Shown in pieces: positions 1 to 11,652 of a stretch of 64,000 nt of DNA. The position numbers and the translations under genes are program-made. Below the pieces are notes generated by a model, which made no database searches, was not told where the DNA came from, and saw only the letters and a program-made list of their open reading frames with translations. Source of the stretch: Planktothrix paucivesiculata PCC 9631 (GTDB lineage Bacteria; Cyanobacteriota; Cyanobacteriia; Cyanobacteriales; Microcoleaceae); assembly GCF_900009265.2 (NCBI RefSeq), contig NZ_LR734982.1, forward strand, positions 102,684-166,683. Direction: 5' to 3'. How positions within the stretch are numbered: the stretch's first letter is position 1; each line of letters opens with the position of its first letter.

Positions 1-9
1 TTTAAAATT

Positions 10-582
10 ATGGCGATCGCAACTGTTAAAAAATTTACCATCGAAGACTATCATCGCCTAACTGAATTAGGCTTTTTCCAAGAAAATGATAGAGTTGAAC
101 TGATTCGCGGAGAAATCATTGAAATGGCAGCAAAAGGAATGCTTCACGCAACTGTCAACAGACGGTTAACTAGAGAATTATCTGACATAATTGGTAAGGG
201 TGCAACTTTACAGGGTCAAGATCCTATTATTTTATCTAACTATAGTGAACCTGAACCAGATGTTGTGATTCTTAAAAATAAAGAAGATGACTATTTGAGC
301 AGTCATCCCCATACAGAAGATATTCTACTCTTGATTGAAATTTCTGATTCATCTTTAGACTATGATCAAACTACAAAACTATCAGTTTATGCTGAGAATA
401 ATATTACCGATTATTGGATCTTTAATTTAGTCGATTTTTGTTTAGAATGTTATAGCGAACCCTATCAAAAATCACAAGGAGAGTTTGGTTATCTTCGTAA
501 ACTGATTTATTTACCCAGCCAGTCTGTAACCTTACCTTATTTTCCTGATTTAACCTTAGATTTATCTAAAGTATTTCCGTAG
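10..582 (+). CDS. Uma2 family endonuclease-like protein (DUF820)
   Basis: This 190-residue protein belongs to the Uma2/DUF820 family, restriction-endonuclease-fold proteins that are highly multiplied in cyanobacteria and whose physiological role is mostly unknown. The start ATG lies in a HIP1 octamer (GCGATCGC). The N-terminal part has the usual FTIEDYHRL and RVELIRGEIIEM blocks. The PD-(D/E)XK-like core is visible as EPEPDVVI followed by ILLLIEIS, about 25 residues later, and a lysine in TTKLSVYAE. Length is normal for the family (about 180-200 residues), so it looks intact. It is followed after 68 bases by the AAA-cyclase gene on the same strand; no functional link is evident. Family assignment is firm; nuclease activity is inferred from the family. 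Confidence 0.85.
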   Translation: MAIATVKKFTIEDYHRLTELGFFQENDRVELIRGEIIEMAAKGMLHATVNRRLTRELSDIIGKGATLQGQDPIILSNYSEPEPDVVILKNKEDDYLSSHPHTEDILLLIEISDSSLDYDQTTKLSVYAENNITDYWIFNLVDFCLECYSEPYQKSQGEFGYLRKLIYLPSQSVTLPYFPDLTLDLSKVFP

Positions 583-650
583 TTTAATACGTGATGAGTT
601 AACTTTCTGGTAAAATACTAACATCAGTATTGTAGCGACTTGAGGGCAAT

Positions 651-2267
651 GTGAGCGAACTTCATCCACGACCCCAAAGTACCCCAAACCCATCCCTGAA
701 TCTGGAAGAACCACTGGGTCAGGTTCCCCTGGACTCCGCATTTTATATTGAACGCTTTCCCATTGAATCAGACTGTTATCAAACCATTACTAAATCCGGG
801 GCTTTAATTCGAGTCAAAGCCCCTCGACAAATGGGTAAAAGCTCTTTACTATCTCGAATTCTTAACTATGGTAATCAACAAGGATACCAAACTGCCTATC
901 TCAATTTTCAATCGGCTGACAGCAAATTTTTAAGCAGTTTAGATCAATTTTTACAGTGGTTTTGTGCCAGTTTGAGTGATCAACTGAATCTTGAAAATAA
1001 ACTGGGGGATTACTGGAAAGATGATTATTTAGGAAGTAAAAGCAAAAGTACAAATTATCTTCAAAGATATTTACTTGCAGAAATTTCCCATGCCGTAGTT
1101 GTAGGACTAGATGAAGTTGATCAGATTTTTCAATATCCTGAAATTGCCACAGACTTTTTTGCCCTACTGCGAACTTGGCATGAACAGGGAAAAAATATGC
1201 CCGCTTGGAAAAAACTACGGTTAGCGATCGCCCATTCTAAAGAAGTTTATATTCCCCTTCATATCAATCAATCTCCCTTTAATGTGGGTCTACCGATTGA
1301 ATTACCTGAACTGAATGAACTTCAAGTACAAGATTTAATCCAACGACATCAGTTAAATTGGCAAGAAGCTGAAGTTCAACAACTGATGGTAATCTTGGGA
1401 GGAAATCCTTATTTAATTCGAGTAGCTTTGTATGAAATTGCACGGGAACGATTAAATTTAGAACAATTAATCGCATTAGCACCCACTGAAGAAGGGCCAT
1501 ATTATGAACATTTACGCCGTCATTTACTGAATCTTGAAAGTGATGAGTCTTTATTAACAGCTTTTAAACAAGTTGTTAACTGTGAACAACCGATCCGTAT
1601 TGGTTCCTCAGAAGCGTTTAAATTACGCAGTATGGGATTAGTAAAAATTCATGGTAATTTAGTTGAACCCTTATGCAATCTGTATCGAGACTATTTTCGA
1701 GAACATTTACCTGATCATTTAAGTGTTACCGGAGTATTAGCACGCGACCAACCACCATCTCATCGGATCTTAGCTGCTATTGTCTTTACAGATGTTGTCA
1801 ATTCAACGCAACTGATGGTTGCCAATCAAACCCAGATGTTAGAATCACTAACTCGTGATTTTCAATGGATGCGAGACATTTGTAATCGCTATGAAGGTCA
1901 AGTGTTAAAATCGATGGGAGATGGATTATTAATGTATTTTAACAGTGCTGTTCAAGCCGTTTCTTGCGCTCAAGAAATTCAGAAAAACTTAGTGCGTTCT
2001 GCTACTTATTTACCCTCTAATCAGGTACTTTATCATCGAATTGGGATTCATTTGGGAGATGTGTTTTTTAGTGGGGATGATGTGTTAGGCGAAGGAGTTA
2101 ATATGGCAGCACGCCTGCAAGGTCAAGCGGGAATGAATGGTATTTGTATTTCTAAAACAGTCTATGAAGTGGTGAAAAATCATATACCTTTACAGGCAGA
2201 ATATATAGGATTAAAACCGCTAAAAGGATTTCCCGAACCTGTGGATTTGTATCAAATTAATCCTTAA
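651..2267 (+). CDS. AAA-like NTPase fused to class III adenylate/guanylate cyclase
   Basis: A 538-residue signalling protein with a GTG start. Residues about 30-345 are an AAA-like (AAA_35 type, cyanobacterial) NTPase: the P-loop is the variant APRQMGKSS (residues 58-65 region), and a Walker B-like VVVGLDEVDQIF follows. Residues 370-538 are a class III nucleotide cyclase that would make cAMP or cGMP. Its metal-binding aspartates D381 (FTDVVNST) and D424 (KSMGDG) and the transition-state pair N484/R488 (VNMAAR) are all present, so it should be active. There is no membrane segment, so it is probably cytosolic. The next gene, 40 bases downstream, has the same AAA module and also a cyclase, suggesting a duplicated or co-operating pair. 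The signal sensed is not visible. Confidence 0.85.
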   Translation: MSELHPRPQSTPNPSLNLEEPLGQVPLDSAFYIERFPIESDCYQTITKSGALIRVKAPRQMGKSSLLSRILNYGNQQGYQTAYLNFQSADSKFLSSLDQFLQWFCASLSDQLNLENKLGDYWKDDYLGSKSKSTNYLQRYLLAEISHAVVVGLDEVDQIFQYPEIATDFFALLRTWHEQGKNMPAWKKLRLAIAHSKEVYIPLHINQSPFNVGLPIELPELNELQVQDLIQRHQLNWQEAEVQQLMVILGGNPYLIRVALYEIARERLNLEQLIALAPTEEGPYYEHLRRHLLNLESDESLLTAFKQVVNCEQPIRIGSSEAFKLRSMGLVKIHGNLVEPLCNLYRDYFREHLPDHLSVTGVLARDQPPSHRILAAIVFTDVVNSTQLMVANQTQMLESLTRDFQWMRDICNRYEGQVLKSMGDGLLMYFNSAVQAVSCAQEIQKNLVRSATYLPSNQVLYHRIGIHLGDVFFSGDDVLGEGVNMAARLQGQAGMNGICISKTVYEVVKNHIPLQAEYIGLKPLKGFPEPVDLYQINP

Positions 2268-2307
2268 CGATTTACTCATCTGTTTAATCATTTTGAAGGA
2301 ATAACTG

Positions 2308-5300
2308 ATGTTTGATGCTCCGAGATTAACCGATTTTTATCAAGTTGGGGGTAGTCTCCCCCCCGATGCACCCACTTATGTGAAACGACAAGCGGATGAA
2401 GAATTATATCAAGCCTTAAAAGCGGGAGAATTTTGTTATGTTTTGAACTCCCGACAAATGGGAAAATCCTCTCTGCGAGTCCAAACTATGCAACGATTAG
2501 AAGCAGAAGGTGTAGCTTGTGCTGCTATTGATATTACTTTAATTGGGACTTGTGATATCACCGCAGAACAATGGTATGCGGGGTTAATTGATAGTTTAGT
2601 GGGATATTTTGATTTATATAAAAATTTTGATCTCAATACTTGGTGGAAGCAAAACAGCCTATTATCTTATATTCAGCGTTTAAGTAAGTTTATCGATGAT
2701 ATTTTATTGAAAGAAATTCAGCAAAAAATTGTTATTTTCGTAGATGAAAGTGATAGTATTCGCAGTTTAGACTTTAATATAGAAGACTTTTTTGCCTTAA
2801 TTCGAGCTTGTTACAATCTTCGGGTTGATAAACCTCAATATAAACGATTAACCTTCACTATTTTAGGCGTTGCGAGTCCCTCCGATTTAATTCAAGACAA
2901 AACCCGTACCCCCTTTAATATTGGTCGCGCCATTGAATTAACGGGATTTAATCTACAAGAAGCTCAACCCTTAGCCATGGGATTAACGACAAAATCTATC
3001 AATCCTTTAGCAACGTTACAAGCCGTATTAAACTGGACAGGGGGACAACCCTTTTTAACCCAAAAAGTCTGTTCCTTAATTCAAACTTTAGCAGAACCTA
3101 TTCTTGAAGGACAGGAAAGTATTAGGGTTGAACAATTAGTGAGAAAACACTTGATTGAAAATTGGGAATCCCAAGATGAACCCGAACATTTACGAACCAT
3201 TCGAGATCGGATGTTAAGAGTGAGAGAACGAACAGCAAGACTGTTGGGATTATATCAACAAATTGTACAATACGGCGAAATTGTTGCAGAAGACAGTCCA
3301 GAACGAACGGAATTACAACTGAGTGGTTTAGTGGTTAAACGGTTAGGAAAAATTCAAGTTTATAATCGCATTTATGCTGAAGTTTTTAATCAAAATTGGA
3401 TTACCAATGTTTTAGCCGATTTACGTCCCTATTCTGAAAAAATAGCAGCTTGGATTGCGTCTCAATGCAAAAATGACGCTTACTTACTGCGTTCTCAAGA
3501 ATTACGAGAAGCTCAAAAGTGGGCTGTCGGTAAAACTTTAATGTTACAAGATTATCAATTTTTAACTGCGAGTCAAGAATTAGAAAATAGAGCCATTGAA
3601 GAAGCTTTTAGCTTAATTAATCAAGAAGATAAACTCAAAGCAAAAACTTCAAGTAATCACGACGAAATTCTCTCCAAATTAGTTGGGATTTTAGGTGTCT
3701 CTAATCAATTTTCTCAATTGAAAAACATTGAAAATATAAGAAAAAATGAGGGTAGTCTAATATCCAAATCACCAACTAATTCTGTATCTGGGGGTGGTCG
3801 AAAATCTGCACCCCCAACCAATTCTATATCTGGAGAATCAGCCGTTGTTTCAGCACAAATTCTTGATGTAGCTGCTGTTGAAAAATCCACAGGTTCTTCA
3901 TCAGACAAAGGGGGGGGTTTAGTTGTTATGCCGCAACAGGGTGGCAATTTCTCCTCTTTTTTAGCACCTGTAGCCAAAGATAATTTTGTTCAAGTCGTTA
4001 AAGAAGTTGAGGATAAACCCAAAACTGTTAATCAAACCCTATCGATGCTGAATAATCTCCTCGATGCTCAAGGGTTTGAGGAAATTCTCAATGAAATGCT
4101 GCGATCAATTACGATCAAAATTGGGGAATTACTCAATGCACATCGCACCACAATATGGCTATTCAATGAAGAAAAACATGAACTCTGGTCAATGGTAGCC
4201 GGAGGAGCCGAAGGAAAACCCCTAGAACTGCGGATTCCTTCAACAGCCGGAATCGCCGGAGAAGTCGCTACAACCCGATCTGTTGTTAATATTCCTTACG
4301 ATTTTTACGCTGATCCGCGTTCTGCTGCTGCCCAGAAAATGGATCAGAAAAACGGATATCGGACTTATACCATGCTGGTCATGCCTATATTAAATCGTGA
4401 AAATCAATTGCTAGGAGTGGTACAATTAATCAACAAATTAAAAGCAAATGTTGATCCCTTACTTCCCTTAGAAGAAAAAATAGATTTTGGGGGGTTTAGC
4501 TCGCAGGATGAAACAACCTTTGAAAAATTTCTTCCTTCGGTTTGTCCGGTTTTAGAATGCTCTTGTTCGTTATATGCCACAATGATAAAACAACAGACTG
4601 CTGCTGCATTAAGGAAGGCGATAGATGTCTTAAATAAGAGCAGTTTAGACTTAGACGAAACGATAAAGAATATTATGGATCAAGCCAAAGAATTAATCAA
4701 TGTTGATCGGAGTACCCTCTGGTTATTAGATGAAGAAAAAGCAGAACTCTGGACGAAAATTCCCATCAATGGAAAACTCGTAGAAATTCGGATTCCTCAA
4801 CACGCCGGGTTTGCTGGAATTGTTGCGCAAAGTGGCGAACCTGTATTAATTCCATTTGATCTTTACAATGCTCCGCGTTCCGAAACCTCTAAACACACGG
4901 ATCAAAAAACTAAATATCGGACGTGCAGTATGTTATGCACACCCATTTATAATGCCGATAATCAACTGATTGGTGTAACTCAGTTAATTAATAAGAAAAA
5001 ACAAGGAGAATATCCTCCGTATGATCCGACCAATTGGCCAGAAGCCCCGGAACAATGGAAAGTCAGTTTTAACACCAATGATTTAGAATTCATGCGAGCG
5101 TTTAATATTCAAGCGGGAATTGTTCTTGAAAATGCAAAATTATTTCAAAAAATCAAGAGTAAAGATCGGCAAAAACAAAATATTTTACAATCTTTAAACA
5201 ATGCTGTTATCTCTACAGATCAAGATGGGAAAATTTTAACTTTTAATAAATTAGGGAAAGAACTATTAGGAATCACAGAAAACCAAAAATTGCAAGGATT

Positions 5301-6456
5301 ATTGTTGCGAGATTTGATTCAGATTGTAGAAGGAGATTTTTCTCACTGGTTAAATATAGCACTCGCTCCTCAAAAATCAATGGATTATGAGCAATATTAT
5401 CCTGATCAAACTTTAGTTTCTATCGCTTCAGGTTCTTCTTATAATATCAATCTTTTTATTAACTCAATTTTAGACACTAATAATTCCCAAAAAGTAACGG
5501 GTGCTTCAATTATGATTGAAACTATTACGGAAATAAAATCTATTAAAAACTTTTTATATCAATATATGACACCTACGGTTGCTGAAGAATTTATTTCCAG
5601 TGAAAATACTGAACTTGAAGGAACATATAAAAATGTTACAATTATGTTCTCAGATATTCGGGACTATACCCGCTTAACCCAAGAATTATCACCTCCTGAT
5701 GTTATTAGTTTACTGAATGAACATTTTGAAGAAATGGCAACGAGTGTCCTCCGCTATAAAGGAATCGTTGATAAATATATTGGGGATGCAATGATGGCTG
5801 TTTTCGGGGCTTTTCCTCCCTTAAAAGATCATGGTTGGATGGCAATACAATCGGTGGTTGAAATGCGCGAGCACTTAGTTCAATTTAACCAAAATCGAAT
5901 CAATCGAGAATTGACACCGATCGAATTTGGCATCGGTTTAAATTCAGATGAAGTGATGTGTGGAAAAATAGGTTCAACGAAACGGATGGACTTAACTTTT
6001 ATAGGCAGTGGGGTCAATTTAGCGTCTTATTTAGAATCTTTAAATAAACGCTATGGGACAGCTATTCTTATGAGTGAAAGCACTTGTAAACCCTATATAG
6101 ATAGAATCATAGTTCGAGAATTGGATTTAATTCGACCTTGGAAAAATAGTAAACCAATCCATATTTATGAATTAGTTGGAATGCGGGTGGGTCAGTATGC
6201 CCGTCCTCTCCCAGAACAGAAGCAAAAAATTATTGAATATTATCATAAGGGACGAGAATATTATCTTAAACCTGCCCAGAAAAACCTAACGACTACTCAG
6301 GCTAAAAAATGCTTTAAAACTGCTAAACAGGAATTTTTAAAAGTATTGAAAGTTGATCCTGAAAATAAAGCTGCAAAACTACAGATTGAACGCTGTAGCT
6401 TTTATGAAAGTAATCAACTTCCCGATCAAAATTGGGATGGGGTTTGGAATCACTAA
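2308..6456 (+). CDS. AAA-like / GAF / GAF / PAS / class III cyclase multidomain sensor
   Basis: A 1382-residue protein. Domain order: AAA-like NTPase (about 1-400; P-loop variant SRQMGKSSL; Walker B-like IVIFVDESD), a Ser/Gly-rich linker (about 440-570), two GAF domains (about 590-740 and 770-955; each carries a 'YRTxxML' block), a PAS-like segment (about 965-1080), a class III cyclase (about 1105-1285) and a short charged tail resembling TPR helices. The cyclase keeps the metal aspartates D1116 (MFSDIRD) and D1160 (YIGDAMM) and the cyanobacterial IGSTKRMD block, but the transition-state arginine expected four residues after N1237 is Y1241 (codon TAT at 6028-6030). Activity is therefore uncertain. 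It lies 40 bases behind another AAA-cyclase gene and is probably co-transcribed. GAF domains suggest small-molecule or light input; a chromophore cysteine was not identified. Confidence 0.85.
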   Translation: MFDAPRLTDFYQVGGSLPPDAPTYVKRQADEELYQALKAGEFCYVLNSRQMGKSSLRVQTMQRLEAEGVACAAIDITLIGTCDITAEQWYAGLIDSLVGYFDLYKNFDLNTWWKQNSLLSYIQRLSKFIDDILLKEIQQKIVIFVDESDSIRSLDFNIEDFFALIRACYNLRVDKPQYKRLTFTILGVASPSDLIQDKTRTPFNIGRAIELTGFNLQEAQPLAMGLTTKSINPLATLQAVLNWTGGQPFLTQKVCSLIQTLAEPILEGQESIRVEQLVRKHLIENWESQDEPEHLRTIRDRMLRVRERTARLLGLYQQIVQYGEIVAEDSPERTELQLSGLVVKRLGKIQVYNRIYAEVFNQNWITNVLADLRPYSEKIAAWIASQCKNDAYLLRSQELREAQKWAVGKTLMLQDYQFLTASQELENRAIEEAFSLINQEDKLKAKTSSNHDEILSKLVGILGVSNQFSQLKNIENIRKNEGSLISKSPTNSVSGGGRKSAPPTNSISGESAVVSAQILDVAAVEKSTGSSSDKGGGLVVMPQQGGNFSSFLAPVAKDNFVQVVKEVEDKPKTVNQTLSMLNNLLDAQGFEEILNEMLRSITIKIGELLNAHRTTIWLFNEEKHELWSMVAGGAEGKPLELRIPSTAGIAGEVATTRSVVNIPYDFYADPRSAAAQKMDQKNGYRTYTMLVMPILNRENQLLGVVQLINKLKANVDPLLPLEEKIDFGGFSSQDETTFEKFLPSVCPVLECSCSLYATMIKQQTAAALRKAIDVLNKSSLDLDETIKNIMDQAKELINVDRSTLWLLDEEKAELWTKIPINGKLVEIRIPQHAGFAGIVAQSGEPVLIPFDLYNAPRSETSKHTDQKTKYRTCSMLCTPIYNADNQLIGVTQLINKKKQGEYPPYDPTNWPEAPEQWKVSFNTNDLEFMRAFNIQAGIVLENAKLFQKIKSKDRQKQNILQSLNNAVISTDQDGKILTFNKLGKELLGITENQKLQGLLLRDLIQIVEGDFSHWLNIALAPQKSMDYEQYYPDQTLVSIASGSSYNINLFINSILDTNNSQKVTGASIMIETITEIKSIKNFLYQYMTPTVAEEFISSENTELEGTYKNVTIMFSDIRDYTRLTQELSPPDVISLLNEHFEEMATSVLRYKGIVDKYIGDAMMAVFGAFPPLKDHGWMAIQSVVEMREHLVQFNQNRINRELTPIEFGIGLNSDEVMCGKIGSTKRMDLTFIGSGVNLASYLESLNKRYGTAILMSESTCKPYIDRIIVRELDLIRPWKNSKPIHIYELVGMRVGQYARPLPEQKQKIIEYYHKGREYYLKPAQKNLTTTQAKKCFKTAKQEFLKVLKVDPENKAAKLQIERCSFYESNQLPDQNWDGVWNH

Positions 6457-6612
6457 GAAAGTTCTGATCAGCATTCAAGAAATATTTATCTATCTGATGA
6501 TCAGTTGACTCCAAAACAAAATGTATTGGGAGGTTAATCAAAATCTGCATTTATAACCGGACATTAATCTGCGATAATAATAAATTAGTCTTTAATTTTA
6601 GGAAGTATAAAA

Positions 6613-8421
6613 ATGCGACTCTCTCAAATGCTATTTGTCACCCTGCGCGAAGATCCCAAAGAAGCGGAAATTCCCAGTCATAAACTATTAGTCCGGGCGG
6701 GATATATTCGCCGCATTGGGAGTGGAATTTATGCTTATCTTCCCCTGATGTGGCGAGTTTTGCAAAAAGTCTCTCAAATTGTCCGAGAAGAAATGAACGC
6801 CACGGGAGCCCAAGAATGTCTACTTCCCCAAGTCCAACCCGCCGAACTTTGGCGCGAGTCGGGACGCTGGGATACTTATACCAAAGCTGAGGGAATTATG
6901 TTTTCCCTAACTGACCGCCGGAAGCGGGAATTAGCATTAGGCCCAACCCATGAGGAAGTGATTACAACTATTGCTAAAGATATGATCCGTTCCCATCAAC
7001 AATTGCCGATTCATTTATATCAAATTCAGACTAAATTTAGAGATGAAATTCGTCCTCGGTTTGGCTTAATGCGGGGTCGGGAATTTATTATGAAAGACGG
7101 TTATTCTTTCCATAGCGATGAAGAAAGTTTGAAGAAAACCTATCGAGATATGGATCAAGCCTATCGAAATATGTTAAGCCGTTGTGGGTTACAATATCGA
7201 GCGGTAGAAGCTGATTCTGGAGCGATTGGGGGCAGTGGTTCTCAAGAGTTTATGGTCTTAGCAGAAGCGGGAGAAGATGAAGTTCTCTATACTGAAGATG
7301 GCAAATATGCTGCTAATACGGAAAAAGCCACATCCCATCCGGTTGATGCGGAACCTTCTAGCTTTACCGAATATCAAAAGTTAGAAACTCCGAATACGAA
7401 CACCATTGCCACCTTAGCTAAATTCTTGAATTGTTCCCCGACACAAATTGTTAAAAATGTTCTGTATCAAGTTGTTTATGATAATGGAACAACGGTTTTA
7501 GTTTTAATTAGTATTCGAGGTGATCAGGAGGTTAATGAAGTTAAATTTCAAAATGAATTAACAAAATTAGCCCATGAATTTAAGGCAAAAACTATATTAT
7601 CTTTAACGGTTCCTGATGAAGAAGCTCAAGAAAAATGGAGAACAAAACCTTTGCCTTTAGGCTATATTTCTCCTAAATTAGAAGATGTTTATATTACCCA
7701 TCGAGAACAACTTGAGTCTAAGTTTTTAAGACTGGTGGATCAAACCGCCGTTGAATTAAAGAATTTTGTCACCGGGGCGGATGAATCAGGATATCACGTT
7801 GTTGGGGCAAATTGGGGCAAAGAATTTACCTTACCTAAAACTATTGTTGATCTCAGAAAAGCTCAAAAAGGCGATCGCGCAGTTCATGACCCTGAACAAA
7901 TTTTACAGAGTGCTAGGGGCATTGAAGTGGGTCATATTTTCCAACTGGGGATTAAATATTCTCAGGCGATGGGAGCAACCTTTAGCAATGAACAGGGGGA
8001 AGAATTGCCCTTAGTCATGGGATGTTATGGCGTGGGGGTATCTCGGTTAGCGCAATCGGCCGTGGAACAATCCTATGATAAGGATGGGATTATTTGGCCC
8101 GTGGCGATCGCACCCTATCAAGTCATCATTGCCATTCCTAATATTAGCGATGCTCAACAGGTAGAAATTGCCGAAAAACTCTATACGGAGTTAAATCAAG
8201 CCGGAATTGAAACCCTCCTCGATGATCGCAATGAACGGGCCGGGGTAAAATTCAAAGACGCTGATTTGATTGGGATTCCCTATCGGATTGTCACGGGACG
8301 TTCAATCAAATCGGGTAAAGTGGAACTGGTAGAACGAGCCACCCACAATGCCCAAGAAATCGCTATTGAGGACGTCGTATCAACCCTCAAACAGAATATT
8401 AAAGCAGCATTGGAGAATTAG
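6613..8421 (+). CDS. proS: prolyl-tRNA synthetase
   Basis: A class II aminoacyl-tRNA synthetase that charges tRNA-Pro, cytosolic and essential. The 602-residue length and order fit the bacterial-type ProRS: N-terminal catalytic block with motif 2 ([17 protein letters not shown]), an inserted YbaK-like editing domain at roughly residues 225-400, motif 3 around CYGVGVSRL and the C-terminal anticodon-binding domain ([12 protein letters not shown] onward). A RBS-like AGGAAG (6600-6605) precedes the ATG by a short spacer. It stands alone, 156 bases after the cyclase gene and about 190 bases before atpI. Confidence 0.97.
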   Translation: MRLSQMLFVTLREDPKEAEIPSHKLLVRAGYIRRIGSGIYAYLPLMWRVLQKVSQIVREEMNATGAQECLLPQVQPAELWRESGRWDTYTKAEGIMFSLTDRRKRELALGPTHEEVITTIAKDMIRSHQQLPIHLYQIQTKFRDEIRPRFGLMRGREFIMKDGYSFHSDEESLKKTYRDMDQAYRNMLSRCGLQYRAVEADSGAIGGSGSQEFMVLAEAGEDEVLYTEDGKYAANTEKATSHPVDAEPSSFTEYQKLETPNTNTIATLAKFLNCSPTQIVKNVLYQVVYDNGTTVLVLISIRGDQEVNEVKFQNELTKLAHEFKAKTILSLTVPDEEAQEKWRTKPLPLGYISPKLEDVYITHREQLESKFLRLVDQTAVELKNFVTGADESGYHVVGANWGKEFTLPKTIVDLRKAQKGDRAVHDPEQILQSARGIEVGHIFQLGIKYSQAMGATFSNEQGEELPLVMGCYGVGVSRLAQSAVEQSYDKDGIIWPVAIAPYQVIIAIPNISDAQQVEIAEKLYTELNQAGIETLLDDRNERAGVKFKDADLIGIPYRIVTGRSIKSGKVELVERATHNAQEIAIEDVVSTLKQNIKAALEN

Positions 8422-8613
8422 GGGTGTTGTTAGTTGATGGTTAAGAAAGCCCTGAAGGGCTTACTACAATTGGTGAGCGAAATTAATTTTCTTTGAAGTG
8501 CTGTTGCCACAACATGATATTATTCATAGTGGCTTGCAGAGCGTGTTATGCGCTGTGTGCGTGAACTTGGGGAAAGTTAGAACTGTCGGTTTCGGATTTC
8601 GGAGCAAGCAGTT

Positions 8614-9069
8614 GTGACTGAACTAAAAATTGGTGAACCTGTCCAAGTACCTATGACAAACCCAGAGGAAACAGTAGAATCCGGGTCTAAACTGACTATA
8701 GAACCCGACCCTTCCATGCGAGAGTATTATCAGTTGCAGCAAGAGGTGTTACTGATCGCGATCGCCAGTGCCGGGGTCATTTTTGCTGTGGTTTGCTGTT
8801 TCTATCCTTTGGAAATTGCCCTGAACTATTTGCTAGGGGCGATGGTGAGTGTAGTCTACTTGCGGATGCTAGGCAAAGATGTAGAGAAAATCGGTCGAGA
8901 AAAAGGAAAACTTAGCCAGAATCGGCTCGGTGTCTTCGCGCTTTTAATCATTGTAGCCACTCAATGGGAACAGCTAAAGATTCTACCGATTTTTTTAGGG
9001 TTTCTCACCTATAAATTGGCTCTCATCCTCTATGTCATCAAGACAACGTTCACCCCTGAGCCGAAGTAG
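8614..9069 (+). CDS. atpI: ATP synthase protein I
   Basis: AtpI, a 151-residue membrane protein that aids assembly of the rotor ring of F-type ATP synthase. It begins with GTG. The N-terminal 45 residues are polar, followed by about four hydrophobic helices ([55 protein letters not shown]). It is the first gene of the atp operon, as is usual in cyanobacteria, and atpB follows after 56 bases. Sequence conservation in this protein is low, so the assignment leans on position, length and topology. Confidence 0.9.
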   Translation: MTELKIGEPVQVPMTNPEETVESGSKLTIEPDPSMREYYQLQQEVLLIAIASAGVIFAVVCCFYPLEIALNYLLGAMVSVVYLRMLGKDVEKIGREKGKLSQNRLGVFALLIIVATQWEQLKILPIFLGFLTYKLALILYVIKTTFTPEPK

Positions 9070-9125
9070 GTCACGCGGTTTTTGGAATCCTCCAGTCCTC
9101 AATCTGTAGAGGAAGCCTACTCAAG

Positions 9126-9884
9126 ATGGAAATGCTGACTATCTTAAACAACTTTAATCATCTTCCCCTCGCCAATTTAGAAGTTGGCCGGCAGTTATAT
9201 TGGGAAATCGGCGGTTTCAAACTCCATGGTCAGATTTTCCTGACCTCCTGGTTTGTGATCGGCTTGCTGATTATCGCCTCGGTGCTTGCTAGTAGCAAGG
9301 TACAGCGAATTCCCAGTGGAATGCAGAATTTTATGGAGTACGTCCTAGAATTCATTCGCAATCTGGCCAAAGACCAAATCGGGGAAAAAGAATATCGTGC
9401 TTGGGTTCCCTTTGTCGGAACACTGTTCTTATTCATCTTCACGTCCAACTGGTCAGGTGCTTTACTTCCCTGGAAGTTGATCGAACTCCCTTCTGGAGAA
9501 TTAGCCGCCCCGACTAGCGACATCAATACCACCGTCGCCTTAGCGCTGTTAACGTCTTTAGCGTATTTCTACGCCGGAATTAGCAAAAAAGGCCTATTAG
9601 GTTATTTTGCTGACTACGCCAAACCCGTTCCCTTCCTCGCTCCATTCCGAGTGATTGAAGATTTTACCAAACCCCTCTCCCTGAGTTTCCGTTTGTTTGG
9701 TAACGTTTTAGCGGATGAATTGGTGGTTGCGGTATTAGTGTTCTTGGTACCTCTGTTTATTCCCCTACCTTTAATGGTTTTGGGTTTATTCTTGAGCGCC
9801 ATTCAAGCCCTGATTTTTGCGACCCTAGCGGCGAACTATATTGGTGAAGCCCTAGAAGGACATGGCGGAGATCATCACGACTAG
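9126..9884 (+). CDS. atpB: ATP synthase F0 subunit a
   Basis: Subunit a of the thylakoid F-type ATP synthase, forming the proton half-channels next to the c-ring. 252 residues, multi-spanning. The essential arginine is seen in [14 protein letters not shown], followed by the long C-terminal helices ending with [12 protein letters not shown] and a histidine-rich tail. It is the second gene of the operon. In cyanobacterial and plastid naming subunit a is also called atpI/atpB depending on the scheme; here atpB is used as in bacterial nomenclature. The downstream gap to atpE is 267 bases, unusually wide for the operon. Confidence 0.97.
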   Translation: MEMLTILNNFNHLPLANLEVGRQLYWEIGGFKLHGQIFLTSWFVIGLLIIASVLASSKVQRIPSGMQNFMEYVLEFIRNLAKDQIGEKEYRAWVPFVGTLFLFIFTSNWSGALLPWKLIELPSGELAAPTSDINTTVALALLTSLAYFYAGISKKGLLGYFADYAKPVPFLAPFRVIEDFTKPLSLSFRLFGNVLADELVVAVLVFLVPLFIPLPLMVLGLFLSAIQALIFATLAANYIGEALEGHGGDHHD

Positions 9885-10079
9885 GGAAAGAAATAAAGAC
9901 TTTAAGATTTATTTTCTTAGCTCTGAATTTTTCCAAAATGTTCCCTGGGGTTAAACTTGATCCCCTTTATTGGTAAAATAGCGTTTTGGGGACTCCAATC
10001 CATCTAAAAAATCTGGCATTTGTAACGGGACAAAGAAGAAAAGTATTTTCTTCAAAACTCCCAGTTTAAGCAATGCTGA

Positions 10080-10397
<318 letters not shown>

Positions 10398-10493
10398 ACA
10401 GTAATCCAAAACATGGATTTTAGGTTTTAGGTTTCAGGGTTCTGAAATTTAAGTCTAAAATCCATCTTTAATGCAACTCTTCAAGGGACAATA

Positions 10494-10976
10494 ATGCACG
10501 GGACAATTCTATTTGCGGTTGAAGAGGCTGCCAAAGAAGGAGGACTTTTTGATCTGGATGCAACCCTGCCTTTAATGGCAGTCCAGTTCTTAATCCTTGC
10601 AGCAATTTTAAACCAGGTTTTTTATAAACCTTTAGGAAAGGCAATTGATGAACGCTCAGATTATATCCGCGAGCGCGAGTCCAACGCCAAAGAACGTCTG
10701 GCTAAGGCGGAAAAATTAGCCCATCAGTATGAATTAGAGTTAGCAGAAACTCGCAAAAAAGCTCAAGCGACCATTGTAAACGCCCAAGCTCAAGCTCAGA
10801 AAAATGCCTCTGAGAAAGTAGCAGAAGCCCAACAAGAATCGCAAAAAGTCAGAGAAAAAGCGGCTCAAGAAATCGAGCAGGAAAAACAACAAGCCCTACA
10901 AGCATTAGAGCAACAAGTTGAACCGCTCAGTCGCCAAATTTTAGAAAAATTATTAGGGGCTGAGTTAGTTAAATAA
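10494..10976 (+). CDS. atpG: ATP synthase F0 subunit b'
   Basis: The b' peripheral-stalk subunit, a diverged duplicate of b found in photosynthetic organisms. 160 residues: one N-terminal membrane helix ([20 protein letters not shown]) followed by a long charged coiled coil rich in Ala, Gln, Glu and Lys. It lies between atpE and atpF in the standard cyanobacterial order; b and b' pair to form the stator. The symbol atpG is the cyanobacterial usage for b' (atpF' is the alternative), and must not be confused with the E. coli gamma gene. Confidence 0.95.
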   Translation: MHGTILFAVEEAAKEGGLFDLDATLPLMAVQFLILAAILNQVFYKPLGKAIDERSDYIRERESNAKERLAKAEKLAHQYELELAETRKKAQATIVNAQAQAQKNASEKVAEAQQESQKVREKAAQEIEQEKQQALQALEQQVEPLSRQILEKLLGAELVK

Positions 10977-11122
10977 TCTTGGATGCCCTAGCTTGTGAAG
11001 CAGCAAAGCCCATTCGCTTGTTAGATTCCCAGAAAATTCCGATTTGAAGATAGCCCAGGCTCAAGTCTGACCTTCTAAATCAGAGGTTAGATCTTCAGCC
11101 GCGCATTTATGAGAAGAACATC

Positions 11123-11650
11123 ATGGAGACTGTTTTATTACTAGCCACAGAAGCTAGCTCTGAAGCTGGATTCGGTCTCAATACCAATATTTTAGAGACG
11201 AACCTAATTAACCTAGCTATTCTGATTGGTGTACTGGTTTACTTTGGCCGAGGTTTTTTAGGAAAAATCCTAAGTGAAAGACGCTCCGCCATTGAAGAAG
11301 CCATTAAAGAAGCGGAACAGCGTCAGGAACAAGCCCAGGCTTCTCTTGCCAAACAACAGCAGAAACTCAGTGAAGCCCAAACCGACGCCCAACGAATTTT
11401 AGCCGAAGCCGAAGCCCGGGCTAAAACCGTTGCTGACTTGATTCTGACCAAAGCCACTGAAGATGTGGAACGGATGAGGGCAACTGCCAGCCAAGAGTTA
11501 GATTCAGAACGGGAACGGGTGATCGCTCAACTGCGTTCTGTGATTGCGAGTCAAGCCATTGAACGGGCAGAAGCCCAAATCAAAGAGCGGCTTGATGACC
11601 GAATTCAGGAGCGATTGATTGATCAGAGTCTAATGCTGCTGGGAGGTTGA
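11123..11650 (+). CDS. atpF: ATP synthase F0 subunit b
   Basis: Peripheral-stalk subunit b, 175 residues. A short N-terminal segment precedes one membrane helix (NLINLAILIGVLVYFGRGFLG), followed by a long coiled coil (SERRSAIEEAIKEAEQRQEQ onward). It holds the F1 head against the stator together with b' and delta. Its stop codon is immediately followed by atpH, whose ribosome binding site (GGGAGG, 11641-11646) lies inside the last codons of atpF, so translation of the two is probably coupled. Confidence 0.96.
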   Translation: METVLLLATEASSEAGFGLNTNILETNLINLAILIGVLVYFGRGFLGKILSERRSAIEEAIKEAEQRQEQAQASLAKQQQKLSEAQTDAQRILAEAEARAKTVADLILTKATEDVERMRATASQELDSERERVIAQLRSVIASQAIERAEAQIKERLDDRIQERLIDQSLMLLGG

Positions 11651-11652
11651 AG

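Noticed and set aside
8422-8613. Small RNA or terminator in the proS-atpI gap
   Set aside because: Only a short AAGCCCTGAAGGGCTT hairpin without a T-run is visible; insufficient to call a feature.
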